A DNA stretch of 64,000 nt. Source: Romanomermis culicivorax (lineage: Eukaryota; Nematoda; Enoplea; Mermithida; Mermithidae). The stretch lies in the NCBI GenBank assembly GCA_963922205.1, contig CAWUHX010000212.1, forward strand, positions 310,001 to 374,000. The letters are read 5' to 3'. How positions within the stretch are numbered: the first letter of the stretch is position 1; each line of letters begins with the position of its first letter. Under the pieces are notes generated by a model, which was not told the DNA's origin, did not search any database, and was given only the letters and a program-made list of their open reading frames with translations. Position numbers and translations under genes: made by a program. Positions 11,301-23,161 of the stretch are shown in pieces.

Positions 11301-12998
11301 GGCCGCCTGGCTTACTTACGCCGCAATTGATACAAACATCTATGGATGTGAGTCAGTACTTGTCCAGCATAGAAAGTCAAGCTCAGTCGGAAGAAATTCT
11401 GATTGCCCAGGATGAGCAGAACGTGTATGACCAAGTATATATTAGTCAATACATGGATGCCGAAGATGCAAAGAAGAAGGAGGAAGAACAGACAGCAGGG
11501 ACACCTAGCCATACTGTGGTGGAAACACCACAAGAGCTAGCGGCCCGGCTGGCTGAAGAGGAAAAGGAAATTCGTTTTAGCCTTGACCTGGGATGCAGAA
11601 GGTGTTCCCAGATACTATACTGCTGAGGCTATAAAAAATATGAAACAAAAAGGTTTAAATGATAGGCAAATTTTCGTTAACATGAAAAAGAAATGAAAAA
11701 CAAAAGCCTGTCAGGAGAAGAAAAAGGTAGAAAAGGCATTTGCGCAGCCCGCAAAGGTTACGCAGCCGAAACCTGGCAAAACTTCTGCTCCAGCCTCAGC
11801 AACAGTATCCGTGACCACCCTATCTTCAACTACTCCTATGTTGCAGACTGCCTCTACAGATACTTCATCTATGGCAACGAGTCAGTCTTCTGTCGCAGGC
11901 TACGGACACCTCTGCTTCCAGGTGGTGTCAGCCTAAGGTGCAGGGAGCTCCTAGCAAGCCACAGGTTGCAGGACAAAAAGTTCAACACCAGGAAAAATAA
12001 AGCCATTAACTCTGGTTACTGTTGACGCAAATCAACAAACACCAGAAATGATGGTGGAATTATTCGGGGATGTATTGTTGGATTTTTGGCAAGTTGCCAA
12101 AGATAATAGTAGAGCCAGAGGTCCAATTTCTTTTGCTACACCGGAATTGGCTAATTATTTCTGGGATGAGCAGTTTGAAGATCCAGAGATTTGGCTGATG
12201 GTCAATAAAGCAGTCAGGACTATATACAAACTGTATCAGCCACAGTTTGATGTCCAAGGAGGATTTTTATACGATTCGCGAAATATTCCAGAGCCACTAT
12301 GGGATAGGATCATTCGTGAAATTGTTCTTGAATGGCTCACGGAATATCGAGCGAGTGTCCTATTTGCAGCAGTCAGATACTTGTGTCTAATGATATTCCT
12401 TATGCTTGACTATGCCCCACTTACGGCTGAGCAGATTGGTAAATGATCAGTCTCAGCCAAAGTGTTTGCAAATGTCATGCAGTTACAGGAATATCCGAGT
12501 GCTACTGCTTCCTATGTTTTTAAGACTGCCTATCGCTTGGTGATGTATAATTATAGTCAGCAAGCGTGGGAGATGGATGTCAAAAGGTCAGGTAGCCCAA
12601 GTCCTCCAACTACTGTTAAATTTAGCAAAGTTCAGAACGATGCGGGACGGACCTTTCGAGCACCCGGACTCGCAAGCAGTCTAACTGGTGGTCAAGTAGC
12701 CATGGTTGGTTTAACCAACCAGGTCTCCACTGGCCCCAGTACTGGCACTGGGCAAGCCTCCAGAAGCGTTCCAAAACAACAGCAACCTATACAGCATCCA
12801 CAGGGTACTAGGGGAGCTTGTGGAGGACAGGGAAGGTGTGCCCAACCAGGCCAATTTCATTTTAACAATCCGAACAGGGGCAGAGCTGGTTACCTTGGCG
12901 GCCGGGGTTTATACCGAGGACTACACCCTTGTGGTGCATTCCGAGGTCGTCGAGGTCATCAAAAAGGCCAGCAGCAAGGCGGCGGGCAACAACAATAA
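8324..12998 (+). pseudogene. Element A third ORF: DEDDy exonuclease-like protein (decayed)
   Basis: Exon 1 (8,324-8,420) ends RQNNRFFFTD at a GTAAGT donor; exon 2 starts at 9,042. The exonuclease-like domain spans about 9,150-9,800: motif I FDVE (Asp 9,218, Glu 9,224), motif II around LDDL (9,436), motif III YAGLDAY (Tyr 9,751, Asp 9,763), all DEDDy residues present. A middle region (10,286-11,000) matches C at 46,100-46,560 (IPLSFFVFWPHS here, [12 protein letters not shown] there). An acidic linker, a Ser/Thr/Pro-rich linker, the A0-like helical domain (12,048-12,580) and a Gly/Gln/Arg-rich tail follow. Breaks: TGA near 9,115, frameshift near 9,420, TAG at 9,712, TGA at 9,937, frameshift near 10,240, TGA at 10,670, a frame change near 11,630 and TGA at 12,444. 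No named family fits the whole protein. Confidence 0.75.
8421..9041 (+). other. Intron of element A third ORF (621 nt)
   Basis: GTAAGT donor at 8,421 and TTTTTAG acceptor ending at 9,041. Splicing joins exon 1 after the first base of a codon (phase 1) to a stretch encoding YNIK. Element C has the same phase-1 intron at the same protein position with a YNIK start after the acceptor. Confidence 0.7.
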
Positions 12999-14058
12999 AT
13001 TTTAGCTGCAAAAATCTTGGTCTAAAATCCTCTGTTCTTGATTCAATTTCATTTATCCAAAAAACACAAAAATACAAAATTATAATAAAAGCACAAAAAC
13101 CCAAAAACATTATAAAACACAAAATACAAAAATATTATTCAAACTTTTGGTTGTGTTGTTGCTCTCAAAAAATCTCATTTTTGGCCAAGCTCATCACCTG
13201 AGTCGACTTTTTGGTTTAAAATTTCTTTCATTTATTTTTGCATTTGTTATTATTTTTTTCTCGTATTGGATTCTCTTCATTTTTTGCCTCGTAAAATTTT
13301 TTCTTGTGGTTATTGCATATTCATGAGCTCAATGTGTTGAGAAATTCAAACTGTATTCAAAGACCTGTTTTTCTTCAATATTCTTCCCCCGAACTGATCT
13401 GTTCTATATGGGAAATCTGTATCCAGTATCCAGTTATCTGAAAGTGCAAAAAACAGGGATGAAAAATAGACAGCTGGCTACGATAGAAGTTTTGTGCTTT
13501 AGAAAAAATGTCAGATTACTGTAGATTAGAGATGTGTCGGATATACTAAGCATTAGGGACAAAGTGTTAGCCCTCTTCTGATTGGCCGAAATTAGCACCC
13601 CCAGATGGTTTTTCGCATGATATGCATCTTTCACTAATTTTTCCTTCAAAATTTTCCTTAGGCTTAGGCTTAGGGTACAGCAGCTGGGCCCAAAGGGCAC
13701 AGTACTGTTGAGGCTATTCCAAATAAAGTTGTTAGTTAAAACCATTTAAAATGCATGTAATGCATTTTGGACATCTCAAAAATTTTGACAAATCAACAAG
13801 GGGGCAGTAATTTGGGCCAATCAAAACAGGGCTAACACTTCCTCCTTAATGCTTAGTGTCAGATATGACCCGAAATTCTTAAAATCTTGGACCCAGAACT
13901 GAACCACAGTTTTTTTTCCTCAATCGATGATTTTTGAGGAATTTTTTTTGGAATTGAGGAAAATTTTTTTGTACTTAGGCACCAGTTTGAGGAAAATTTT
14001 TTTGACACTTTCCTGTTCAGAACACTGTTTTTTTCTCCACATTTGTACTATAAAGCAG
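12999..14058. other. No gene seen
   Basis: AT-rich DNA after the end of element A. No polypurine tract or LTR for A is visible, so its 3' end is lost or too diverged. Poly-T/GAGGAA stretches at 13,910-14,040 resemble those in the nearby hAT-type fragments. Confidence 0.4.
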
Positions 14059-14207
14059 TGGCTAGATAGACTCGACTCCATTTAGCCTAAACCCACAAAA
14101 TGGCTTAATGGACTCAAGTGCATCTAGTCAAAACTCACACAATGGCTAGATGGACTCAAGTCCATCAAGTCAAAAACACAGAAAATGGCTAAATAGACTC
14201 GAGTTGT
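14059..14207. repeat. Minisatellite, unit about 42-43 bp, about 3.5 copies
   Basis: Successive units begin TGGCTAGATAGACTCGA, TGGCTTAATGGACTCAA, TGGCTAGATGGACTCAA and TGGCTAAATAGACTCGA. No coding potential. Confidence 0.8.
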
Positions 14208-14454
14208 GAGGATACAGTAATCAGATCGATTGACTGTAGTTTTGAGTAAAATGGTAAACTTGACGCCAAACAGTAAAGTTAACGATAAACCACGAATTAA
14301 ATTGGACTCCAGTCATACTATGTGGTTTGATGTATTTCTGATACATTTGCAATATATTATATTATATTTTTTCAGCACCATTTATACTCGTTTACAGTTG
14401 ATGTTTATGCCTATAGTGGATCGATCAATCTTATTGGAAGAAGATGATGATATG

Positions 14455-15070
14455 TGATACACATATACCTAACCCCCCCCCCAGACTTGGAAAAATTAGA
14501 AAAAATTGGCAAAAAAGTGCTTTTTTGGGAAAAATTTCGACTTTTTCTGATGCCCCCCCAAAAAAAATTTTGGGTGTTTACCCCCCAACCACTGTTTTTT
14601 TCCACATTTGCACTATAATTTGGAAAAAAATCTGGAATGTGGAAAAAATTTTGGGGGCTTTCCACAAATGTGGAGGAAAAATTTTGGGTTTTCATATTGA
14701 AAAGATGCATTTTGGTGCATTTTGGGAGGTTCAAATTTCAAAATTTTCGGGCGCTTCACACCGGTAATACCTTTTATAATCATTATTATTTATTACCAAG
14801 CTCAGGCGCGGCCTTTAGCATGTCTACCTTCACTTACCATTTGATCTTCAATAGTTTTCATCATCTTTGACGTATTATTTCATGTTTAATAGGCAATCTT
14901 GCATATTATATCTTTATGTTCAATGAAGATTTGCATTTTTTCCTCCATAGATTTTTTTGAGAAAGATCAACACGTCAACTTTCTCAACTTTTTGAAGCAT
15001 TCATTCTTTTCTTAATGAAAATTCAATTCAAAAGCTTTATGGAAGAATTTTCCGTTTTCGGCTAAATTTA
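14455..15070. repeat. hAT-type fragments (family H2-like, then H1-like)
   Basis: 14,455-14,690 has the C-run / AAAAATTTCGACTTTTT / C-run arrangement of family H2 in diverged form. 14,690-15,070 follows family H1 (AAAAGATGCATTTTGGTG, AAAATTTTCGGGCGCTTC, CAGGCGCGGCC.TTAGCAT) in the same orientation as the copy at 36,900. Ends are not resolved. Confidence 0.6.
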
Positions 15071-15234
15071 CATACCTGTTATTGGGCGGAGGTTGGGGGG
15101 GGGGACCCCCACCCCCAACATGGTCGAACCCTATACCCAAATGTGGGGACCCCCACCCCCAACTTAGTCAACTCTATACCCAACCCCCCAAACTCGGAAA
15201 AACTCGAAAAAAATAAGAAAAAACTGGCTTTTTT
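15071..15234. mobile_element. Truncated H2-family MITE
   Basis: Starts CATACCTGT, the H2 terminus, and continues with the C-rich block and AAAAACTCGAAAAAAATAAG-like part of that family. It is cut where homology to the B-element LTR starts (15,235), so its other end is missing. Confidence 0.6.
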
Positions 15235-16220
15235 TCTTTTAGTCTCGTTTCAGATTTCACAAATCAGTCGACAATGGGCAACTTCACCAAACGGATCAAT
15301 TGACGTCAGCAACTCCATGCATCTCCAATTGGCATCAGCAACTCCACGCACCACTAACATAACTCCACGAGCCAAAATGCACCAAAAAACCACTGGACCA
15401 TCCACCGCCGGCCATCACCATCACTTGAACGTTTGACCTCCACGGACATGCCGCACCCGACACAAGGACGAGGACGCCCTTTTTCGAAGGACCCCCGTCT
15501 CACGTGCCGACGAATTTCGTCGAACGTCACGTGATTCACATCACAATTTTTCGTTATGTTTCTGGTTATGTTTTGTGTTACAGTAATTTGCATCAATTTC
15601 GCATTTTGTTTTTATAATTTTTACATGCAATTTATGTGTGTACTTTTTATGTTTCATTTCTGTTTTATTTGGGCACATTTTATTTCCGTTTCCATTTATT
15701 ATTTTGTTATACACCTAGACTACAGTATGTGCCCGCTAGTCAAGAATTTCCGTTAGAGATAAGCTCTCCGAGCTCATCACTGTAATTGGAGCACAACGTG
15801 CACCTCTTATCAGTAAAAGCTAGCGACGTTTCGCAACGTGAAACAACTAGTTGGAAATTCTCACTAGTTGACGTTCCTATGTTAAGCATGGAGAGTCAAA
15901 ACTTGCCCCAATGCTTAACGTTGTGAACTGGAAAATGTCTATGTGACCATAGGCATCTTCTGCAACGATTTCCGCTGCAGAAGTTAGCTTGGGGGAAAGT
16001 TAATTCTGCCCAAGGCATACTGTAGTTCATGGAGCCCTTTAAAAAGGCATGTTTCGTTAGTTTGTCACTCATTTCTGGGCCTAACTGTTGTTGCGTCTTT
16101 TTTAGCCTTGCGTTTCGCCTTTGCCGCTCGCCGATTATTATATTTTATATTGTCAACTGAGTTCACCGCTCGTCGAATAAAATTTACATATTCTCGCCTC
16201 CTGCCTTCTTATACGTTACA
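15235..16220 (+). repeat. 5' LTR of element B (truncated at its start)
   Basis: Matches 23,256-24,235 throughout in the same orientation. It ends CGTTACA at 16,220, followed after five bases by a GGTAACCCAACC stretch that may be the primer-binding site. The start of the LTR (present in the downstream copy from about 23,162) is missing. It contains a run of stem-loop-forming words at 15,830-16,010 and a TTTAAAAAGG box at about 16,040. No gene. Confidence 0.75.
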
Positions 16221-16963
16221 ACTACGGTAACCCAACCGTAGGAACTCGTCCCCGTTGCCGTTAATCAGGAACCCCGTTACCCTCACCAAGGAAACGTTTG
16301 ATACTGTTGCCTGCAGATCCCCAGCCACAGTACCCCACGCCGAATGGCTCAGATTTTCGTACCCATTCATCGCTGTCCGTAGGACCCCACGCTTTGACCC
16401 CATCAGGACCCGTCGCTCATCGCGGAGTACTTGAAGAAGAGGAGTAGTAAGTCTTCTCAGGGGTTACTACTGTTGAGGGTATATTTGTCAGAGTCTCCCC
16501 TAAGCTAGTTTCCCTTGGAAGTACCCTCATTTGAGAAAGCCCTCAGACCCTTAAGGTCAGGGCCAATAAGGGGATTTGGGTTAACAATCGGGTCCCCTAC
16601 AGTAAGCCATTCTGCGAATGGCAGCGTCCCTCATTCCCAGTGAGTGAGGACTAGGGATTGGCACCCCTGACCTGGCTGAGTTGTCCATTATTCTTTAGCA
16701 TAACTCAAGGACAAGGCCGAGGTACACCATAGGTTTACCTGTGGGAGTACCAGCTGGGTTAGGTTCCCAAAACAAAGGCCATTACCAGAGCCACCCAATG
16801 GGGTCACAGCATGTTCACCTACAGTGTCATGGCCATATTTCCTATGGGATAGGGTATGGGTTTCCCATCAATGTGACTTATCACCACTTCGTTTAATGTG
16901 ACATGGCTCCCACTTCGTTTAATGTGACACATGAATGGGCGTAACTGCACCAAGAACCCAGCT
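16221..16963 (+). repeat. Leader of element B, copy 1
   Basis: Non-LTR part of element B, matched by 24,236-24,426 plus 33,677-34,232. Homology between the copies stops abruptly at CCCAGCTA (16,963 / 34,232). At the junction a 14-base unit (ATACCCTGTATCAG) is repeated twice. Gag is missing, so B is internally deleted here. No gene is confidently seen. Confidence 0.6.
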
Positions 16964-17932
16964 AGATACCCTGTATCAGATACCCTGTATCAGGCAGTTG
17001 CCGGGGTAGGAACTGACATCAAAGCCTCACTGGAAGGTGTCGGTCTGGCAGCAAACCACGTGATTACTGGTCAGCAGCACAACCTCATACAGGGCTTACA
17101 GTCTCTTTTGAGTGGACCAGTGCAGTTGATCTTTAACATACTCATTGCCCTGGCAGCACTGGCCGGTACAGGATTTCTCATCTACGTTGGGATCTCCTAT
17201 TACCTCAGTTACCGCCTGCGGAAAAGACAGGTTCATTTTGTCAGCCAATACTCTCCGTTGAACCTCCTCAGGAAAGTTCAGCGTTGGGTAGGTTTTCACT
17301 ACATGCAGAAGGATGTGTCAACTCAGTTAGACAGGATCACTCCGTGTTTTTTTGTAATGGTTGACCACAAGGAAACTCCTGCTTTCCTTGACACTTGTTG
17401 TCCACGTACCATCATTAGTCAGCCCCTTCACAAAGCCTTGATTAAAGAAAGTCCGAAGGCGGCAATGGCTTTCCAGCAACATCATGACTTTAACCCATTA
17501 ATGAGTATCAATGGGAAAGCTGTCCATACTCTCCTATCCGGACCGTATGAGATCATGTTGCCTGGAACCCGTCAGCCACACACAAGAGTGGATATACATC
17601 TCCATGTGTGTAAGACTACGTCTCCTTTCTGGGCACCAGTCTATCTGATTCTTGGATTGGACTTCCTAGAACAATTCCAGAATATCACGTTTGATCACCA
17701 ACAACAAGTCTGTCGATTGAATGCGGTGGAACTGCCACTTTTTTCAACAGTGGCTGAGATTGATCAGGTCGAACCCTGGTGGGAGAACACACGTTCACTA
17801 TCAAGGGCCTCACACAGGTCCGGGTCTCGATCAAGATCAAGGACTTCGTCCGTTTCTTGGCCACCCTCGCAAGCTTCCTTGGTTGCCTCATCATGGGGGT
17901 CAACCAGAGGTAATCGGACCTTGGGCCAGTAG
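16964..17932 (+). pseudogene. Element B: env-like C-terminus joined to a degenerate retropepsin-like domain
   Basis: The first part matches the C-terminal end of the env-like protein of element D: a Gly/Ala-rich helix (VAGVGTDIKASLEG here, ISGIGQAIGNTLSG in D), HVITG, then a hydrophobic membrane segment around LIFNILIALAALAGT and a basic tail (RLRKRQ). In the same frame follows a domain built like a retroviral aspartic protease: AFLDTCCPRTIIS at about 17,384-17,422 and LILGLDFLEQF near 17,650-17,680. The catalytic DTG reads DTC, so activity as an ordinary protease is doubtful. The frame ends with a Ser/Arg-rich stretch and TAG. The N-terminal part of the env-like protein and gag are missing. 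Two diverged copies support the env part; the protease-like part is inferred from motif spacing. Confidence 0.65.
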
Positions 17933-18050
17933 TCATTTTGTGGCTAGGTCGGGGTCAAACTGCCCTTGACCCCCGCCTGGAGCTTCTCCGGTTACACTAG
18001 AGAAAGGCCGTTTTCGCAAGCCTAGTGATTCTGATGCGCCTGCATCCCCC

Positions 18051-21000
18051 GTGCTAGAGGTGCGACCACTCTCTGACTCAGAGGTAGAATCATTAGGAGC
18101 TACTCAGAGCTCAGGAGAAAGATCGGATCATGTACTTACTGTTCAGGTTCATCCCACTAGGGAGACCAATCCCAAAGCCTCAGTTGGTTGTGATCTGGTA
18201 GGATTACTCCGACACACTGGTTTGCCAATACCGAGGCGAACCAATGCGCCAGAGTCGAGTTTTGACGACTCCGTGCCTGACCCAGGTCATGTAGTGTCAG
18301 CTTTCTACCCCACTGAAATGAGGACCCCTCATATCAGAGTTCTACTGAACAATTGGGTGGAAGCCAAAGCTCTAATCGATACAGGAGCAGTTTTCTCGCT
18401 CCTGGATCACAAGTTGGTGGTTCAGTTACCTGACTTGGTGCTCACAGAGACTAGGGCTCACCCCATGGCAGCCAATGGGTCTCCCATCCTACTGATAGGC
18501 GCTGCCTATGTCACGGTGACAGTGGCTGATGTCTCTGAATGGATTCAGGTCCAAGTTCAAGAGAATTGTTCAGCTGAACTGGTCTTGGGGACGAACTTCC
18601 TCGGATGGTTCAATTGTGTCAGCTTGAACTGGGAGAAATCCTTTCTCCAGTTCAAGGAACTTCGGGTTCCATGTGAGGGCCTCATTCACAATCCTCCTTC
18701 AGCTCCTGGGGCACTACCCTTGCAGGAGTTGATTGTCCTTGAGCCTCGCTCATTGACACAAGTTACTGCACCTGTACCTACATTATAGGCAACTGTACCC
18801 GAGGTAGCTTTCTTTCCTAAGCCTCTTTTGGGACAACAACACAGTGTGTACTTTGCTGGTACTGTCAGTACTGTGACTAATGGTCGCATACCCCTACAAG
18901 TAGTTAACCCGAGTACAGACTCAGAGGTTCTCTACCCACACACGACCATCGGTCATGTGCAGATGCACACTGATTCCTCACAGGGATGGGCGGTCAAGTC
19001 TGATACCATTCTTGACCGTAAGTGGGTTGAAGCCAATGCTGTGATATTTTCAGATATCTCCTCACAGGATAAAACGGCGTTGCTCGACCTACTGGTCGCA
19101 TTCACTGACCTCTATGCTATTGATGAAAAGGACACAGGTTCCACTGACCTTGTGCACCACGAGATCAGCATGGGCAGGGCCGTGCGCAGGATTTTTTCAC
19201 TGATGAATAGCCCCTGGAAATGTTGATCTTACGCGGATATACTAAGTGCATCACCGTTTTTTTCCTCAAAGATTTTTTCCACATGGTAACCGGACCCAAA
19301 ATTTTTTTCCTCATTTTCCAAAAATTTTCCACATTTTTAAAAATGCTTATAATGTGGCTACGGATGCTTTTTTATGCATTTTAGGGACATACCCAAGCAT
19401 TTTGTTGTATTTGTAGTCAGAAACCTGCTAAAATGAAGAAAAAAATTGAGAAAATTCTGGTTATGTTAGTCAAAATGGGCTCATGAAAAATATATTGGTG
19501 TTCTATAGAATGGTCCAGCGTGGAGCACCAGAAAAATTTTTTGATTTTCACTTTCTAAAACGTTTCTAAAACACTTTCTTGGTCCGGCGCCAAGCGCCGG
19601 AGAAATTTTTTGATTTTCACTTTCTAAAACACTCGAAAATGAACCTTCATAACGTTGGGAAATGGATTAAAATCAGACTGATGAAGCGTAATTTGGGTCC
19701 CATTCCGGCGCCCAGCGCCGGAAAAATTTTCGGGTTTTTGTATTCTAAAACGCTGAAAAATCTCTCCAACAGATAATTCGTGAACAAATGTTTTGAAATC
19801 GCGTTCTAGAGTAATGTCTTCAATTTCCACCTTCAATAAACGCAAAAGTTCAGATTGCAAATGTTAAAAAAATTCTAATCATCGAGAGAAAAAATTGAGA
19901 GACTTAACGAAAAATATCTATTTTCGGCGACATAATTGACTGCAAACGATTAGAAAATGAAGCGAGCTAACTTGATTGATAGAAACTGTTGAGCATTAAT
20001 TAGTATGTTGAAGTAGATATGCTAACGGCCGTGCCTGATAGAATATAGTTATAATTATATCCATGACCAGCGAAGCACCGGAAAATTTTGAGATTTTGAC
20101 GTTTTGAAGTCCACCAAAATGCATCTTTTTGGTTTAGAGTTACTGCCTCAATGGGGGGGGGGACGGCCGCCCCCGGCCCCCCCCCCCTTGCGCACGGCCA
20201 TGAGCACGGGTGACGCTCGCCCAGTCCGCTGTTTCCCTTACCGCACTGCGCCCAAGGAAAAGGATCTCATCATACAAGAAGTCAAAGCACTCCAGGAAAA
20301 AGGCATTATTTTACCTAGTACCTCACCCTGGGCTACTAATACCGCCCTGGTTCGCAAGAAAAATGGGTGACATCGGATGTGTGTTGATTTTCGGGGTCTT
20401 AACGAGCTCACGAAAAAGGATGTCTATCCTCTCCCACAGATTGATGATATCCTCGATACACTCAAGGGTATGAAATACTTTACTACCCTTGATCAGGCTA
20501 ACCCCTACTGGTCTATACCTATTGCCGAGGCAGACAAGGAGAAAACGGCGTTTAACACGCCTATTGGACTCTACGAGTTTAACTATCTGCCTTTTGGTCT
20601 TTGCAATGCACCTGGGACATTCCAACATCTCATGGACCTGATTCTCACAGGATTGTAGTGGTGCACGGCACTGACCTATCTCGATGATATCTTGGTGTTC
20701 GGGAACTCTCACACCCAGATGCTTGAGCGCCTGACGGATGTGTTTACGCATCTCCGTCAAGGTGGAATGAAGCTCAGACTGAGCAAGTGCAAGTTTTTGC
20801 ACTCTGAGGTAGAGTATCTAGGCTACCATATCTCACAGAACAGTCTAGAGCCAGATAAAGTCAAATTGGCTGCTGTCCAGGATCTACCCATTCCACAAAA
20901 TGCCAAAGACATCAAGTCTTTTCTTGGTCTTGTGTCGTATTATAAGCGTTTTATCCCTGGTTGCGCCCAGCTCAGCGAGCCGCTGACCAAGCTCTTATGG

Positions 21001-23043
21001 AAGGAAGTTACCTTCCTGTGGTCAAAACCTCAGCAAGCGGTGTTCGACGAACTCCGAAGGCTGTTGATGAACCCTCCTGTTGTGCGCCATCCGGACTTTA
21101 TGAAATCCTTCATACTTCAAACTGATGCAAGTATTTCAGGGATAGGAGCAGTTCTAAGCCAGTTAGATGATAATGGATATGACCATCCTGTTGCTTACGC
21201 CAGTAGAGGGTTAACAACAGCTGAGAAGAACTACACTATTACGGAGTTAGAGACTCTCGCTGTTGTCCATTTCCTCAAGCACTTTCGGCCTTACCTCTTT
21301 CAACATGAGGTGGTCGTTCAGACTGATCACACTGCTGTTAAGGCTGTGTTGGAGAAACCCAACCCTTCAGCCCAGACAGCTCGGTGGGGTCTCCTGTTAG
21401 CTGAATTCAAAGTGACAATTCAGCCGCGAAAAGGTCGGTCTAATGGTAATGCTGATGCATTATCACCTCTTCCTGATCCTAATTCCCTTGGTGGGGACAG
21501 TATCGACGTTACTCCCCTATACGGACCCGAGGGAGAAATTATGATGATCTCCGATGGTGCTCAGCACCTGGGGAGAACATCTCAAATGATCTCCGATGGT
21601 GCGCAGCCCCTGGCGAGTTCATTCCAAAGGGCCACCAATGGTGCGCAGCACCTGGCGAGGTCGGAGTCTTACGCAGAGATATCACAGGATGCGCAGCACC
21701 ATGACCTTCTCGCAACTCAATTTGAGGATCCGGAATTAGCCTCCATTCTTAAGTCACTAAAACCCTACGGTGATCAGAATGATGTTAATGGCTACCACCT
21801 GTTGGATAACATCCTTCAGAAGTGGACAGGCGAGTCCAACAAGATTGTTGTCCCTCCATCAATGGTTACTACCATTATTGAGGCTCACCATAACGACATC
21901 TTTGCTGGACATTTTGGTGCGAAACGTATCATGAGGCTTATAGCCTGCAGGTACCACTGGCCTTCCCTCAGTGTGGACGTCAAGTCCTTTTGTCAGCAGT
22001 GTGACCTTTGCCAACGGAATAAACCGGCCAGACAAAAGACCCGTGCAACTCTGAAACCGATTACCATTACTGGGCCGTTTCATCGAGTTGGCGTCAACTG
22101 TATGGGACCAATGACCACTAGTGAAAGTGGAAACCGTTTTATTGTAGTCTTTGTAGACTATTTTACCAAATGAGTCGAAGCTCTAGCTACTCCGGACATT
22201 ACTGCGCAAACCATCGCATGACTATTTGTTACACAAATTGTCTGCAGACATGGGACACTGCAGATTCTTCAGTCTGATCATGGTACTGATTTCACATCCA
22301 AACTGATGACTGAAATTACTGCCATTTGTTCAACTAAGAAAATCCACTCCACCGCTTATCACCCGATGACAAACGGAGAAGTGGAAAGAGCTAATCAAAT
22401 GCTAGCTACACGGCTACGTATGTATGTCCATCAAGGTCATACTGATTGGGATGAACACCTGCCGTATTCTGTGTTTGCCATCAACATTAGCATGAATGAG
22501 TCCACAGGATATTCACCCTTTGAGCTCATGTAATGTCGTACGCCCATGCTACCTGTTGATGCAGCGCTCTCATTCAACACTCCGGCCCATATCATAGATG
22601 TTTCTACTTATGATATGGAGGTCAAACGGCATTTTACAAATGCCTTGACTTTGATCCAGAGCCGGATTGAGAGATCACAGGTGGCTTATGCCAGGTCATA
22701 CGACCGCTTGGCACAAGATGTCTCATACAGAGTTGGGGATCAGGTGCTCAAACTGCCCACCACCAGCAAATGTGGTCTGAGGCCTAAATTGCTGCCCATT
22801 TATGATGGGCCCTACTTTGTAACAAGTGTAACATATCCCAATGTTACCATTCGGCTTGAGACTGACCAAGAAGATACTGTACATGTCAATCAGCTTAGAT
22901 GCTACGTGTCACCTGATCAGCCGACTGAAGCAGAAGAGGTACCTTCCACTTCACAGGTCATCGAGACGGCACCCTTGTTGATTCCAGATTTTACACAAGA
23001 TCTCATTGACCCACATTTTGATGCAGAGGTCTCCGACCCGTAA
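18051..23043 (+). pseudogene. Element B protease-RT-RNase H-integrase polyprotein (decayed, interrupted)
   Basis: Ty3/gypsy Pol. A normal retropepsin lies at 18,340-18,600 (ALIDTGAVFSLLD, VLGTNFL). The frame continues to 19,174, is interrupted by a 1,028-bp hAT element plus an 8-base duplication, and resumes at 20,203 in the compatible frame. RT follows (VDFRGLN, TLDQA, LPFGLCNAP, YLDDIL), then RNase H (QTDASISGIG, ELETLAVV, TDHTAV), the zinc-binding and catalytic integrase parts (CDLCQ, QSDHGTD, NGEVERANQ) and a C-terminal domain to 23,043. Between RNase H and integrase are four imperfect copies of a GAQ(H/P)L word. Internal stops: TAG 18,786, TGA 20,368, TAG 20,656, TGA 22,171, TGA near 22,218, TAA 22,531. 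Order and sequence match element D. Confidence 0.9.
19175..20202. mobile_element. hAT element H1, non-autonomous, inserted in element B pol
   Basis: 1,028 bp. One end reads CAGGGCCGTGCGCAGG, the other (reverse-complemented) CATGGCCGTGCGCAAGG. Flanks are AGCATGGG (19,167-19,174) and AGCACGGG (20,203-20,210), an 8-base duplication with one change. Terminal sequence and duplication length are those of hAT transposons. It carries no transposase. Inside are repeated blocks with a GGCGC..GCGCCGGA hairpin followed by AAATTTTTTGATTTTCACTTTCTAAAA. A second copy, in inverted orientation, is split by element C. Confidence 0.88.
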
Positions 23044-23146
23044 TCAACTGCTCTCCTCTTCTTTACTTACAGACGGGGTCGTCCTTTTTTGAAGGACTGC
23101 AGTGCCCCTCACAGAATACCCACTCCTCTTAAATGCTGGAATAGCA

Positions 23147-23161
23147 GTGTAAAGAAGAGAA
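23147..23161 (+). other. Polypurine tract of element B
   Basis: TAAAGAAGAGAA directly before TGAGCAGCGATC, the likely LTR start, about 100 bases after the pol stop. Confidence 0.5.
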
